NCBI GenBank assembly: GCA_010015655.1
Contig: ML976683.1
Location: forward strand, 540,722-604,721
Length of the DNA: 64,000 nucleotides
Source of the DNA: Bimuria novae-zelandiae CBS 107.79
Taxonomy: Eukaryota > Ascomycota > Dothideomycetes > Pleosporales > Didymosphaeriaceae
Direction: 5' to 3'
Part shown: one piece after another, positions 22,035 to 32,464 of the stretch
Numbering within the stretch: the first letter of the stretch is position 1
How the letters are laid out: each line of letters begins with the position of its first letter
Translations under genes and position numbers: made by a program
The notes under the pieces: model-generated
Seen by the model: only the letters and a program-made list of their open reading frames with translations
Databases searched by the model: none
What the model was told of the DNA's origin: nothing

Positions 22035-25000
22035 TCAGCGAATCGTGTAGAAGATCGCATGCGAGCCCCCTACCATGACATATGCGTCTGCGTGCACCGA
22101 GACCTCTTCATATTCATCGGTTATCTGGCACCTCACGCGATGATGCGTACCTTGAGTGTCGATGGCGGTCATGTCAAACTCGCCCATGTAGTTGAAGTTG
22201 CGCATGATGATCTCCCTCCTTTGGTCGATATGGGACTGACGGGATGACTCGTCGACGGTATCGTCACTTTCGTAGCCGTCACTCGCGTCTTCAGCTTCTC
22301 CGTCGCCGAACAGTTCCATGAGGACCTGGTCCGTGAGGTCATCGACTGGAGCACCTTGCCGCTCCGCTTCCCGCTCCTGCCATTCCAACTCCTCCCAGTC
22401 AGCCTCAGCCATCTCCCGCTCGCGCGCGCGTGCGGCCTCCATGTCCTCTTCTATGATCCGCCGAAGGGGGTCGCGGGCAATGGCTATCTTGAAGAGCTCT
22501 GTGCGGCATAACGGGCAAGTATTGCATAGAGGGTGCGTGCTCCCATACCAGTCATGGAGGCACTTATGGTGGAAGAGGTGGCCGCATGGTGTCTTGACGG
22601 CACGCTCTACTTTGTAGTAGTCTGAGAACTCTACCTGGCAAACCACGCATGCGCCCTCGAGATTGTGGGTCGCGCGAGAGCGCTAGCGCACGACTTTGAT
22701 TTCGTTGAAGTATGCTGAGAACTTGGAAGCTGGTACGATCTTTGTGTCGCGTTGCGGAACTGTCTCTTCGGCCTCGGGAGCTTCAAGGTGCTCCCTAGTT
22801 CTGTCGAGCAGACGACATATGTCCATACCGGGCCACACGCTCTATGGACAACAATGTTGAGCTCCTAGCAGCAGACACGAGGCAGATTAGAGCATGGGGG
22901 GAGACTGACAAGGTCACCTTTGCTCCAGAGAAGCAGGAAATAATACACCTAACCAGACAGCGAAGCAGCTATGCACCGCCCTGTGTAATAGATAAGCAGC
23001 TTACAATTCATCTAATCTCTCCAGGTGGAGAGCATAGTCAGCCAGCCCTAAGGTAGCTAGGAATATAGTTTGACCGCAGACTCACCTTTAGACGACATGT
23101 AGCCATGCGCACTGCAAGAGCTGCTAGAATAGCCTATCATATTCGCAGTCTGACCAGGACTACCTATGGACCACCAGCTAGCTCCATCCGCAAGGCTACT
23201 ATTGCCTGTGTGTACCCGTCGCTTCTGTATGGGACTGAGTGCCGGTACAGAGGCCGCACTAAACAGCCACACACACTTAAACCAGGCAGGCCACAAGAGG
23301 TCAGCGCTTACATTGGATGGCACATAGCTACTATAGAAAAGACGCTACCCATAGCAGTAAGAGGCATCCTACCAGTATTAAGGACAGCCCCTACAGCCTC
23401 ACTCTTCCGGGACGCTGGACTACTATCGGCAGCAGCACTAGAGGAAGCTAAACCCAGATTTGCAACCTACCTGCGCACTACAGATGCAGGCCATCCCCTT
23501 ACTAGGCGCACAGCAGTACATGTAGTAAACAAGGACATAAATACTAGACAACCCCAGCGAGTTAAGACTAAAGTCTAATAAATAGCATCTCTTCTACTAA
23601 AGATCCCTAGAACTATACTCATAGCCCCTTACTACTTAACTAGCTACTAAACAGACCTAACGCTTAGCATAGATAAGAAGACTATAGCTAAGGCTTTTAA
23701 TAAATAGTGGGCTTAGCTCCCACTATTAGATGTTACTATTTTCTCAGATGGCTCTGAACAGTACATAAAGGAAGGAGAAAAGCGGGTTACCTATAGCTTT
23801 ATAATATATTAGAATAGAAAGTAACTGCATAACAGGCGCAGGTCACTTAGCCCTACTTCTTACGTCTTTGACGCTAAGGCAATAGGAGCATGGAGAGGCC
23901 TCTAGCACACTATAAGATAACTAGAGCTTAATACCCGCCGAATCTAGCTATGCATAGACAGCACCTTAGTTATATAGTGCCTGAGGGGTGATGCACCCCC
24001 TACCTCTTAATAGGCCTTCTTGGAGTGCTATAGCGCTATAGAGACTCACGACATCACTATTAAGTGGACTCCTAGACACTTAGATATTAAAGGGAACGAG
24101 GCAGTAGACAGACTAGCTAACTTAGAAGCCTAATACCTATTACCCCTAACTAGTAAAGCTACTCTGCCTATACTCTTAGGCATTAAGACAATTGCCCGTA
24201 AGATATTATAACACACATAGCAGATCTAGTGGTCTAAAAAGAAGAACAAACTTTCTAGATAGTATAAAAGCTAGCACCTAGACTATGCACTACATAATAG
24301 TCTAAAGGAACTAGACCTACTAAGAGCTATCCTAGCCAGACTACTTTCTATCTAGTCTAGACATGGGGATTTTGCCTGGTACTACTATAAGTATAACTAC
24401 AGGGATACGAACCTTACCTGCTCCTGCGGATAAGATAAGACACTAGAGCACCTTGCGCTCTGCCGCAAGACCTTAGGGGCCTTTAGTAAATGGCTACTTC
24501 GACCACCTACACCACCATCTAGCCGGGCCGAAGGCCTGGCGTATACTGCGGTGCTGATGGGGGATCTAGAGGCCTTCGAAGCCTTCGCCTAACTCACACA
24601 GTACTAAACCAGGATCTGCCTCCGCTAGCTCTTGCAGCCCTGCAACCAACAAGCAATATAGCACCTGGCAGAACTAGGTCCAGCACAATAGCTGTAATAC
24701 TCCCCACCCTTCTTCCTCTCTTTTCCCCCCTCCCCCTACACACACACAATCTCTCTCTCTCTCTCTTGGCACATAGATGCCTCAAAATGTAAGGAAATCA
24801 CCCTAATGTACATACATCGATCAGCCTCCCCAATTGGAAGGGGAGCTGTAGTTCTGAAACGGTAGTAATACCCGCGCAGGCAAGAAATGCTTTCTAAGGT
24901 AGTGTGGCAGCACTGTAATTCCATAGCTTAGCACGTCGTATATGCCCTTCGGGAGGCGAGATGGTGGACCTTATCCCCATTAAACAGACGAAAAATGAAT

Positions 25001-25167
25001 ACCAACCAACCAACCAACCTAGTCCTGTCGATGTGTTGCTGCTGAGCCTGCTGATATGCCGGCTCCCTGACGATGTCTGGATTGACGCTCTCGAGAAGAT
25101 CCATAATCTGTGATCGCCTCGGTATACGATAAGGCGCATCTCGGTTCGTTCCATTATCTCGAGGCAT
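22035..25167 (-). pseudogene. RING-finger protein A, split by a LINE and with a premature stop
   Basis: The N-terminal exon is at 25167-25018 (MPRDNGTNRDAPYRI... to QQQHIDRT). It is cut by a LINE at 22808-25017 with a 14-bp duplicated target. The gene resumes at 22807 with DRTREHLEAPEAEE and meets TAG at 22685-22683, then continues in frame. The RING-H2 lies at about 22655-22500: CVVCQ, CGHLFHHKCLHDW, CPLCRTELF. An acidic, charged region follows (residues ~60-150 of the RING piece), then a C-terminal block NFNYMGEF ... VHADAYVMVGGSHAIFYTIR. That block recurs in the neighbouring RING gene at 25.6 kb. RING domains normally recruit E2 ubiquitin enzymes; substrate unknown. The stop fits CAG to TAG. 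Confidence 0.8.
22808..25017 (+). mobile_element. 5'-truncated LINE (same family as 9602-15605), 2.2 kb
   Basis: It begins inside the reverse transcriptase at DDICPYRATRSMD, immediately after the YIDD catalytic site of the longer copy. It continues through the RT thumb (DKVTFAPEKQEIIHL), linker and RNase H region to an ACCA-repeat tail. It is flanked by CCTAGTTCTGTCGA / CCTAGTCCTGTCGA (22794-22807, 25018-25031). 5' truncation plus target duplication is the normal outcome of target-primed reverse transcription. The first ~770 bp have only one stop in frame; from ~23580 to ~24430 stops are frequent. Confidence 0.88.
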
Positions 25168-25580
25168 GGCTCAAGCAGGTGAATGGTCGAGAGGTGTTGT
25201 TGAAGGCGTTGTGAAAATGTGTGGCTGAAAACGGTGTGCGATTCGGGTATGGTGTGTAGTAGCGGCTAGGTGACTGGAAGATATTTCGGTTAGGAGGGCT
25301 TTTGGCAGATATTTTCGTGGCGGGTGGTTGGGCGGCGGGCCGTGCATTCACCTGTAGGGGTGAAGCTGCGTATTGGGCGCGCAGGCACAATAACATTGTC
25401 GGGACCCACACCGCGACAACGGGAACGTGCCCTGACGGTCGCGGGTACATCTTTGAAGGTCCTGCCTACGACCCATGGTTCACCCAACCGCACAGCCAGA
25501 CGTCCACACTTCTGTCATTTGCCCAGCACTCTGCCACCACACTTCTTCCCACGACCATAGATCAACGTCTCCTCGATACC

Positions 25581-27385
25581 ATGGACTTGGAAGATCTTTA
25601 CTCTAGTCTAGCAACGGCTATGTCGGACAGCGGGTCTTCTGACTACCTACGCAGCGACGCCGACAACGCGCAGGAAAATCTACCTACGCTTACCAGCTAC
25701 CTCGATACCCTCCAAGCAAACCGCGAGCCAAAGGAACAGGAAGGATCTTGCGCCATCTGCCAAGAAGATCTCCAAAGCGATCAGGCGAGCGGCGACTTCA
25801 TTTCCAGGACAACCTGCGATCACGTCTACCATCAAGATTGCCTACACAGTTGGCTCACTAGCACACACAGTCACCGTAACACCTGCCCGCTCTGTCGTAC
25901 CAAGCTGTTCACGACTCACCCCCCAATCTGCACCATCCGAGTTCACCGCGCGTCTATCCAGGCCCCGGCTCCGCCGGTCAGGCCAGCTGGGATCGCCAAT
26001 ATGCCTCCCTCCGCCACTCGGACGCCGCAACAGTCTCGCACAAGCCCGGTGATATACGCACCGATGAGTCCTGTCCACTTGCCATACCCTCAGAGCCCTC
26101 AATTCGCTCCGACCAGCCCCGGTTATCCAAGTGCTCCGAGCCCTCAATATGCATTTGGAAGTCCAGCCCACTATCACTTCACTCCGAACAGCCCGATGTA
26201 CGCTCCGACCAGCCCTATGTACACTCCGGCGACACCGCACAACGCTCCTACGGGTCCTCAATCTCTTTACCCTGCACTTACGAGCCCGATGCACGCTCCT
26301 ACTTCACCGCAATACACCCCACGAGCCCTCATTATTCTCGGTCTCCTTACTATGCACCTACGAGTCCTGCCGCGGCCAACCCGGATCCGGACGTCGCTCG
26401 CATGGAGGCGCGGAATCGTGAGTACGAACGTCAAGCGGAGGAGCTGCGGAGGATGCAGCGAGAGGCGGAATTCGAGCGGCCACAGCTCGTTCCGATTGCA
26501 GACGACGCCCGTATGCCTGGTGCGGCCGAACCAGCGGGTGCATCGCAAGCGAATCCTATCGAACTTGATGATGCCGAGCCGGTTCAAGGAAACCGAAGGG
26601 GGTTTTTCATTGACTCGTCTTCTCCCAACGCAGACCGTGGCCGCGCAGCTTCCAACTCGAGCCGTAACGGCACTGGCTCCGCGAGCGTACAGCGCCCTGG
26701 CTCATTTGCTGGACCATCCGGCGCTCGTTCCAATCTTGGTACTGTATCTGACGCTCCTTCTGACGAGGAGGAGTTCCACGGATGGGTGAATCGTCGCATG
26801 ACTGCCCTCGGCAACCGGGTATCCGGCAGTTCCTCATCGCAGAGCGACCCGTTGCGACGAGTTCGTCAGGGTCGCGCCGCCAGTAGGAACCGGCCTCTCC
26901 GTCTGAAAATTCCCAGCTCGCGAGCAGCATCTTCTGATAACTGCTCCTCTACTCCGGCATACGCTCCGGCCATTCCTGGTGGCTGCCATTCACCCATCCA
27001 GGGAGCACATCCTTCCCGCAACGGTCGCCGCGCTCGTAGGAACCGGCCTCTCCGTCTGGACACCCCCAGCTCGCGATTTCCATCATCAAGCTCTGGTAAC
27101 CGCTCCTCTAGTCCAGTCTACGCTCCGGTCTCTCCTAGTTGGTCTCCCGCCCAGGAAGTCCGTCCTCCCCGCAACGATGCGCAGATCCAGCTCGCGCGCA
27201 GCAACGTCATGCGCGACTACATCTACGTCGGCGAGTTCGCGCATGCAGTGCAGATTGAGGGTGACGGCCAATCTACTACGCGGTACGTGATTCGGCAGCA
27301 GGGCCTTGAGATGCAGAACGTGGTCCACGCCGACGCGTATACTATGGTTGGCGACCATGCCATTTTCTTTCGGTTCCGAGAGTAG
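25581..27385 (+). CDS. RING-finger protein B with RNA-polymerase-II-CTD-like repeats (one frameshift)
   Basis: The start at 25581 (MDLEDLYSS, context ATACCATGG) is preferred to the upstream frame from 25302. RING-H2 at residues ~57-110: CAICQEDL, CDHVYHQDCLHSW, CPLCRTKLF. Residues ~150-265 are a run of YxPTSP-type units (YAPMSPV, FAPTSPG, YAPTSPM, YTPATPH, HAPTSPQ, YAPTSPA). At about 26318 a C4 tract needs one more C to keep frame; the next frame then continues TSPHYSRSPYYAPTSP to the stop at 27385. The tail has a charged helix, two similar R/S/P-rich units (RNRPLRL...PSSR) and a final block MRDYIYVGEF...VHADAYTMVGDHAIFF, shared with RING protein A. It is probably a ubiquitin ligase; the frameshift may be an assembly error or a real break. 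Confidence 0.72.
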
Positions 27386-27779
27386 AAGGAGAGCATGAGC
27401 TCGGTTGAGAGCTGGGACCGAGGATTGGATGGCGGTTGTTGCATTGCATATCCTAGAGTGAGACAATTTACCGGAGTTTTTGGCATGACGGTGGAAAGCA
27501 CGCTGGACGTGTGAGGGCCGGGCTGAAGCGAACTTTTTGAATATGTCAATTGCAGTGAGCTAGATCAGCTGAATATCAGAGCGAGGCATATGATTTGACA
27601 GTAGAAAGGATTTAATCAGGGTAGCAGAGAGAACAGGTGTAATGTAATGAAAAGAAGGTATAAACGAAATGGGCAACTCAGCTACAATTCAAATAGTTTC
27701 GATGCCATGGGTCATTCCATCGCCATCACCGGATATCACGCAAGCTAAAATATCCAACGTAGCACTGTCCCATCGCTTT

Positions 27780-28943
27780 TCAAGGCGCCGCCACAGACTG
27801 CGTGGCCGTGGACGTGGCCGCAGCAGTGGTCGACCAGCTCCACCCATCTCCTCGCACCTCCTTCAATATCATGCCCTGCAGCTCCTCCCTAGAGTTCTCA
27901 TAGTCGGCCCATCCCTCTGTCTCGACGATTCCCGGGTGGTTTTCCATCATGAGGCGTCGCATCTTCAACATGACCAACATGCCGAACAGGAAGAAACCGA
28001 CGCTGCTGTACCGCTGGCTCGAAACAGTTGCGCGGTTGAAGCTGAGCCATCGCGAGCGCGGGCAACGGTGTTTATCGAGGTCGGCAAGAATGGCGTAGTA
28101 GCATGTTCGCAGATCGGGCGAGTTGTCCGAATACGGAGAGTGAGAAAGGCCCTTGAAGATGGCGAGTTGTGTCTGTATCATGTTCTCGATGAGCAAGCAA
28201 TCGGCTGCGTACGCGGTAGCATCAGAGACAACGCGCTTTCCCGTGTGCTCGTCCCAGTAGTAATCGACGGCCAGATACTCCTTGTTCCACATGGTGAGGT
28301 TGGTGCGCATAGCGAGCGTGAACTGAACGATTCCCTCTAGGACAAAGAGACGAGTGCCGCAGATCGGGCAACAGTCTTGCTCGCGGCCGCCTGCCCTTAA
28401 TCGGTCGGTAACGACGTGGTCGATGAAGCAGCGATAGTGCATCCAACAGCCGCACGTGAGGGGAAGGTAGTCTGACGGGTAGGGGACATCGTAGTAGCTC
28501 CGATAGCATACATAGCAGATGATGTTCGAGACCGGTGGCTTGTTCCACTCGGCACGCCGGCGCAGTAGCTCGTTGTCGACGTAGCGGAGGAGTGATGGAA
28601 GGCTGTGCGAGAGTGAGTGATACCGGCCTCCGTATTGCCGATCCTGGGGTAAAAGAACGTACCTAGAGTTCTGGTCTCGTGTCGCATCATCTGGGTCGAT
28701 TGAGGGTTGGTTGGCGGGCTGCGTGACACCGCTGGTTGGAGAAGCCGGCGTCATCGCGCGTGTACTGTCAGTAGGCGTGTATTGCCACTGCTGTCCCGTC
28801 GCAGTGTTCTGGAGTAGTAATGGGTAATTGGGCGTGTCAGAGGCGCGCGCGGGCTGCCTGTAATGGGGCATGAGTGGGCCTGACGGGCGCGGAAGGTATG
28901 AGAGAGCCGCTGCGGCGAGCGACTGCGCGCTTGGGTTGAACAT
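27780..28943 (-). CDS. RING-finger protein C, 387 aa, with possible membrane segment
   Basis: Single exon from the ATG at 28943. The N-terminal ~130 residues are Pro/Ser/Thr-rich and probably disordered. A RING-like zinc site lies at about residues 161-225: CYVCYRSYY, CGCWMHYRCFIDH, CCPICGTRLFV. It differs from the other two RING genes by the CGCWMH arrangement and a longer last loop. A hydrophobic stretch (VGFFLFGMLVMLKM, about residues 318-331) could be a single C-terminal membrane helix, followed by a polar tail. It lacks the C-terminal block shared by RING proteins A and B. It is convergent with RING protein B, their stops about 395 bp apart. Likely an E3 ubiquitin ligase, possibly membrane-anchored; the target is unknown. 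Confidence 0.7.
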   Translation of the reverse strand: MFNPSAQSLAAAALSYLPRPSGPLMPHYRQPARASDTPNYPLLLQNTATGQQWQYTPTDSTRAMTPASPTSGVTQPANQPSIDPDDATRDQNSRYVLLPQDRQYGGRYHSLSHSLPSLLRYVDNELLRRRAEWNKPPVSNIICYVCYRSYYDVPYPSDYLPLTCGCWMHYRCFIDHVVTDRLRAGGREQDCCPICGTRLFVLEGIVQFTLAMRTNLTMWNKEYLAVDYYWDEHTGKRVVSDATAYAADCLLIENMIQTQLAIFKGLSHSPYSDNSPDLRTCYYAILADLDKHRCPRSRWLSFNRATVSSQRYSSVGFFLFGMLVMLKMRRLMMENHPGIVETEGWADYENSREELQGMILKEVRGDGWSWSTTAAATSTATQSVAAP

Positions 28944-29651
28944 GGTCTCTGAGTGATGGCGTGGTTGAACAGGAAGAGTACAATGGAAAGAAAATTAGGT
29001 GAGGGATCTTTAAGGGAAGCACGAGACATTCCTGTCTCATAATGTTACCCGCGGTGAAAGCAGGTGTCGCAGACACCCTCAAGCAAAGGTGAAAGAGTGT
29101 GAACTACAGGAAAACAGTACAAAAGGTAGAGAAGTAAGTCGAGCTAAGCTTCGACCACTGGACATGGACCTGAGAAACGATGAAGTCGAGGTCCGATTGT
29201 TACTTACCCGCTCGAATGGCTGGTCGCGTAAGAACCAGAGGTGGCAAGGCAGTTTGGAATTCGGCTTCTGCCACCCACACACCTATCAAAACAACTTCGC
29301 CCATGGTTCACCCAAGCAATAATTTTGTTTGTTCCAGTCTCTCCATGTCATGTCTCACCGCATACGACGCGGCTGGCTTGTTTTATCATCCTTCAAGTTA
29401 GTGCAATGCAGAGACATTGCCATAAGCCGCTTCCAACAGAGTAGTCCGAGTTTCAGAAAAATGTTGGTGACCCCCTTCCTCCCTCCCCCCATTCATTGCG
29501 TATATACACAACTAAGTTCCCTCACTGAATCAAAACTCCTGGAAAGAAATCCAGGCGTGGTTCTTATTATTGAAAGTTGGCGACCCCAGTATCTTACAAC
29601 ATAATGCTCCAGGCTCCCAAGTTTCTCACATCTTTTGCATGCTTGCAATAA
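28944..29651. other. Intergenic, no feature seen
   Basis: Short frames on both strands overlap each other and show no domain or codon pattern worth calling. The region contains the promoter of RING protein C and the 3' end of the BolA gene. Confidence 0.5.
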
Positions 29652-30190
29652 TTATTGCTCGGCCTCAGGTTTGTTCTTATCACGTTCCTCTTCTTCCGGC
29701 GTTCGGGTTCTTAGCTGTAGCGCATGGATGCCTCCTTCCCGCGCCATCTCGTCCTTCAACAAGGCATAGACCATGCGGTGCCTGGCGGGCTGCATCCGGG
29801 CGTCCTTGAACTTTTCCGATGTGATGACCACGCTGTGAATGGTTACGATCCCGTTGGATCATATGATGGTTGACATGCTAGTCGAGGTCTTACCGAAAAT
29901 GAGTCTAATCTTTAATTAGTCATGCAGACAAAGTTTTGCGCGGATCAAATACCTCTTTGCTGGTAACGCCCTGCATAGCCTTGTGGTGTGAATGCAGATG
30001 CGAGTCATTGTAGATCTCCAGAGTCGTTGGCTTGAATGCTTCTGTGAGCTGCTTGAAGGTTAGTCAGATATCGTGACCACACACTCTGTCTTACCTTTGC
30101 CCTCATGGTGTCTTCGATCGGAGTCGTCGACTGCGCCATGGTGGACGTGAAGCGCCTCGAAGCGACAACTACCCGACGCAGGAACATCAA
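29652..30190 (-). CDS. BolA-family protein, probably mitochondrial; four exons including an 11-nt exon
   Basis: Exons 30190-30095, 30048-29953, 29904-29894 and 29832-29652 give 127 codons in frame. The N-terminus MMFLRRVVVASRRFTSTM is basic and hydroxyl-rich, as in mitochondrial presequences. The BolA fold follows: PTTLEIYNDSHLHSHH, then VVITSEKFKDAR and HRMVYALLKDEM...GGIHALQLRTRTPEE. BolA proteins pair with monothiol glutaredoxins in iron-sulphur cluster handling; His residues in the SHLHSHH segment and the HRMVY His fit the metal-binding region. Introns begin GTAAGA, GTATTT and GTAAGA and end AG. Exon 3 is only ACTCATTTTCG, coding THF plus two bases. It is divergent from the acyl-CoA synthetase gene, start codons 470 bp apart. 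Bol1/Uvi31-like is the best family guess. Confidence 0.85.
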
Positions 30191-30660
30191 GTGCCGGAAT
30201 GCCGTTTTCGGGGGTGCTAATGTAGATGTGGTGGTGAATGTGAAGGCGCTCGGAACTAAAAGTGCAAGCCGAACCGAACGCCAAGATGTTTTCGGAACTC
30301 TTCAGCTCTTGCAGGCATTGAAAGAGCAATCGAGCTCACAACTGCTGGAAACGCAGTCGGAAAACTCATTCCTTTTCCAGGACAAATTCCTCTCCTGATT
30401 CTAGACGGGGTTTGGATGCGAAAATAGCCACTGCGATGCTAACATCCTCTGTGAACGATCGTCGGCAATATCCACTTTGAGTAAACCCCGGACTCTCCGT
30501 TCTCACTTGCCGGCCGTCGTGCATCCACCCGGTCCCGTCTTCGTCAGGTCTCATGTGGGCGAAAACTTCCCTCTTACGCGCATTCGCTTCTGCAAAATTT
30601 TCTGCGACTCTCCCTTCGGCACATTGCTTTCGTCCCAGGTATTCATTCGCTACCATCAGA
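30191..30660. promoter_or_regulatory. Shared divergent promoter region (BolA / acyl-CoA synthetase)
   Basis: 470 bp separate the two divergent start codons. No clear TATA box or known operator was recognised. Both neighbours are plausibly mitochondrial (iron-sulphur handling and malonyl-CoA supply), so co-regulation is possible but is inference. Confidence 0.4.
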
Positions 30661-32464
30661 ATGGCGTCTACGCTGCCCCGCCTCCCCATCTTTGAAGCAA
30701 TCAAGAAACATGACGGCAAGTCGACAGCCGTAATACACAGCTTGTCCGGGCGCACTTTTACCTACGGCGAGCTGGTCAATGACGTCGCGGCGGCAAAGGA
30801 CAAGCTGCAGAAAAATGCGAATGGCAAGAGCATGGCGGGAGAGCGCATATCGTTTCTGGTGGAAAATGGCTACGACTATGTAGGTGTGCATAGCCCATCC
30901 AACCCGCCAGAGCCATGTCAGCTAAATAGCAATAGTGACGTTACTCTCTATCGTCGCCGCACACGCAATCGCTGTCCCGCTGTCGCCGACGTTTCCCGCG
31001 CATGAGCTCCGGTACATCATCGACCAGAGCGAGTCGTTCATGCTTCTGTCCTCGGAGAAGTTCCAGGACAAGGCAGACGATGTGTTGAAGGAGGGCATAG
31101 AGACGAGTCCGATAAACTACAAGCAGGAGAAGATTATGATGGGCAAGACGGACGACTACGTCACGCTGGAGGAGCCGGAAAGCGACAAGGGAGGCATGAT
31201 GCTGTACACGTCGGGGACTACAAACCGGCCAAAGGGTGTCCTTCTATCGCAGGATATACTTACAGCGCAGTCCATGTCGCTGTTGGAAGCGTGGGATTAC
31301 AGCAGCAAGGATATGCTTCTGCACGTACTGCCACTCCACCATATCCACGGAACCGTGAACGCGCTCTTGACACCTCTGTTCGCCGGCAGCACGATAGAAT
31401 TCCAATACCCGTTCAATGCGACCGCCGTGTGGGAACGTCTCGCAGCGCCTTTCCTCCCGAACCCCGACCCGGCGAAGAAACCCATAACCTTCCTCACTGT
31501 CGTCCCGACCATCTACACGCGCCTGCTTTCCTCGCACTCTTCCTTGTCATCCGAGCTCCAGCAAGCCAGCAAAACCGCCCTCTACCCTTCGAACATGCGC
31601 CTCAACATCTCTGGCTCAGCCGCCCTCCCCACACCGGTGAAGTCGGCCTGGACGGAGCTCAGCGGTGGAAATGTACTGCTCGAACGCTACGGCATGACCG
31701 AAGTCGGAATGGCGCTGTCGTGCGGCCTCTCATTCGCCGACCGCGTGGACGGCTCGGTGGGGTGGCCGCTTCCCTCTGTGCAAGCGCGCCTAGTCGACAC
31801 CGAGACCCACGAGACCATCAAGGAAGGTGAGGAAGTCGATGCTGCGACCGGCCGCGAACGCCACGGCGAAATTCAGCTCCGCGGGCCAACCATCTTCCGC
31901 GAATACTGGAGGAACCCAGAGGCCACAGCGAAAGAATTCGTCGACGACGCAGACGGCCAGGGCAAGTGGTTCAAGACGGGCGACGTCGCCGTCCGCAGAA
32001 ACGTTGACGGTGCCGGCAAGAGCAACCAGGCGTGGGCGCACGGCCCGCTGTACTTTATCCAGGGCCGCAAATCCGCCGACATCATCAAGACGGGCGGCGA
32101 GAAGGTGTCTGCGCTGGAGATTGAGCGTGAGATGCTGTCTCTACCGCAGGTAGACGAGGTCGCCGTGTTCGGTCTTCCCTCGGAAGCGTGGGGCCAGAAA
32201 GTCGCCGCTGTCGTGGTGCTCAGTGAGACAGGCAAGACGGCGGGGCGGGGCGGGAAGCCATGGTCTGCGCTGGATATGCGCAAAGCGCTCAAGGAGATCT
32301 TAGTGAACTACAAGATTCCACAGGAGATGAAGGTCGTGGATACGATACCGAGGAATGCAATGGGGAAGATCAATAAGAAGCAGCTTGTGAAGCAGATCTG
32401 GGGCGAGCCACTGGAAGCGAGCGGTGCGAACGGGGCTGTCCAGGTGCCGAATGGGAGTGTGTGA
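30661..32464 (+). CDS. Malonyl-CoA-synthetase-like acyl-CoA synthetase (ANL superfamily), 583 aa
   Basis: Two exons, 30661-30883 and 30936-32464, joined by a 52-nt intron; the junction reads YDYV|VTLLSIVAAHA. Adenylating-enzyme motifs are complete: P-loop MLYTSGTTNRPKGV, LPLHHIHG, ERYGMTEVGMAL, a Gly/Arg-rich REYWRNPEAT, GRKSADIIKTGGEKVSALEIE, and the C-terminal catalytic-lysine region PRNAMGKINKKQLV. This class makes an acyl-AMP from acid and ATP, then transfers it to CoA. Length, the HHIHG pattern and overall flow resemble ACSF3-type malonate-CoA ligases used for mitochondrial malonyl-CoA, but medium-chain ligases share these motifs, so substrate is a guess. No C-terminal peroxisomal SKL is present. 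Confidence 0.82.
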
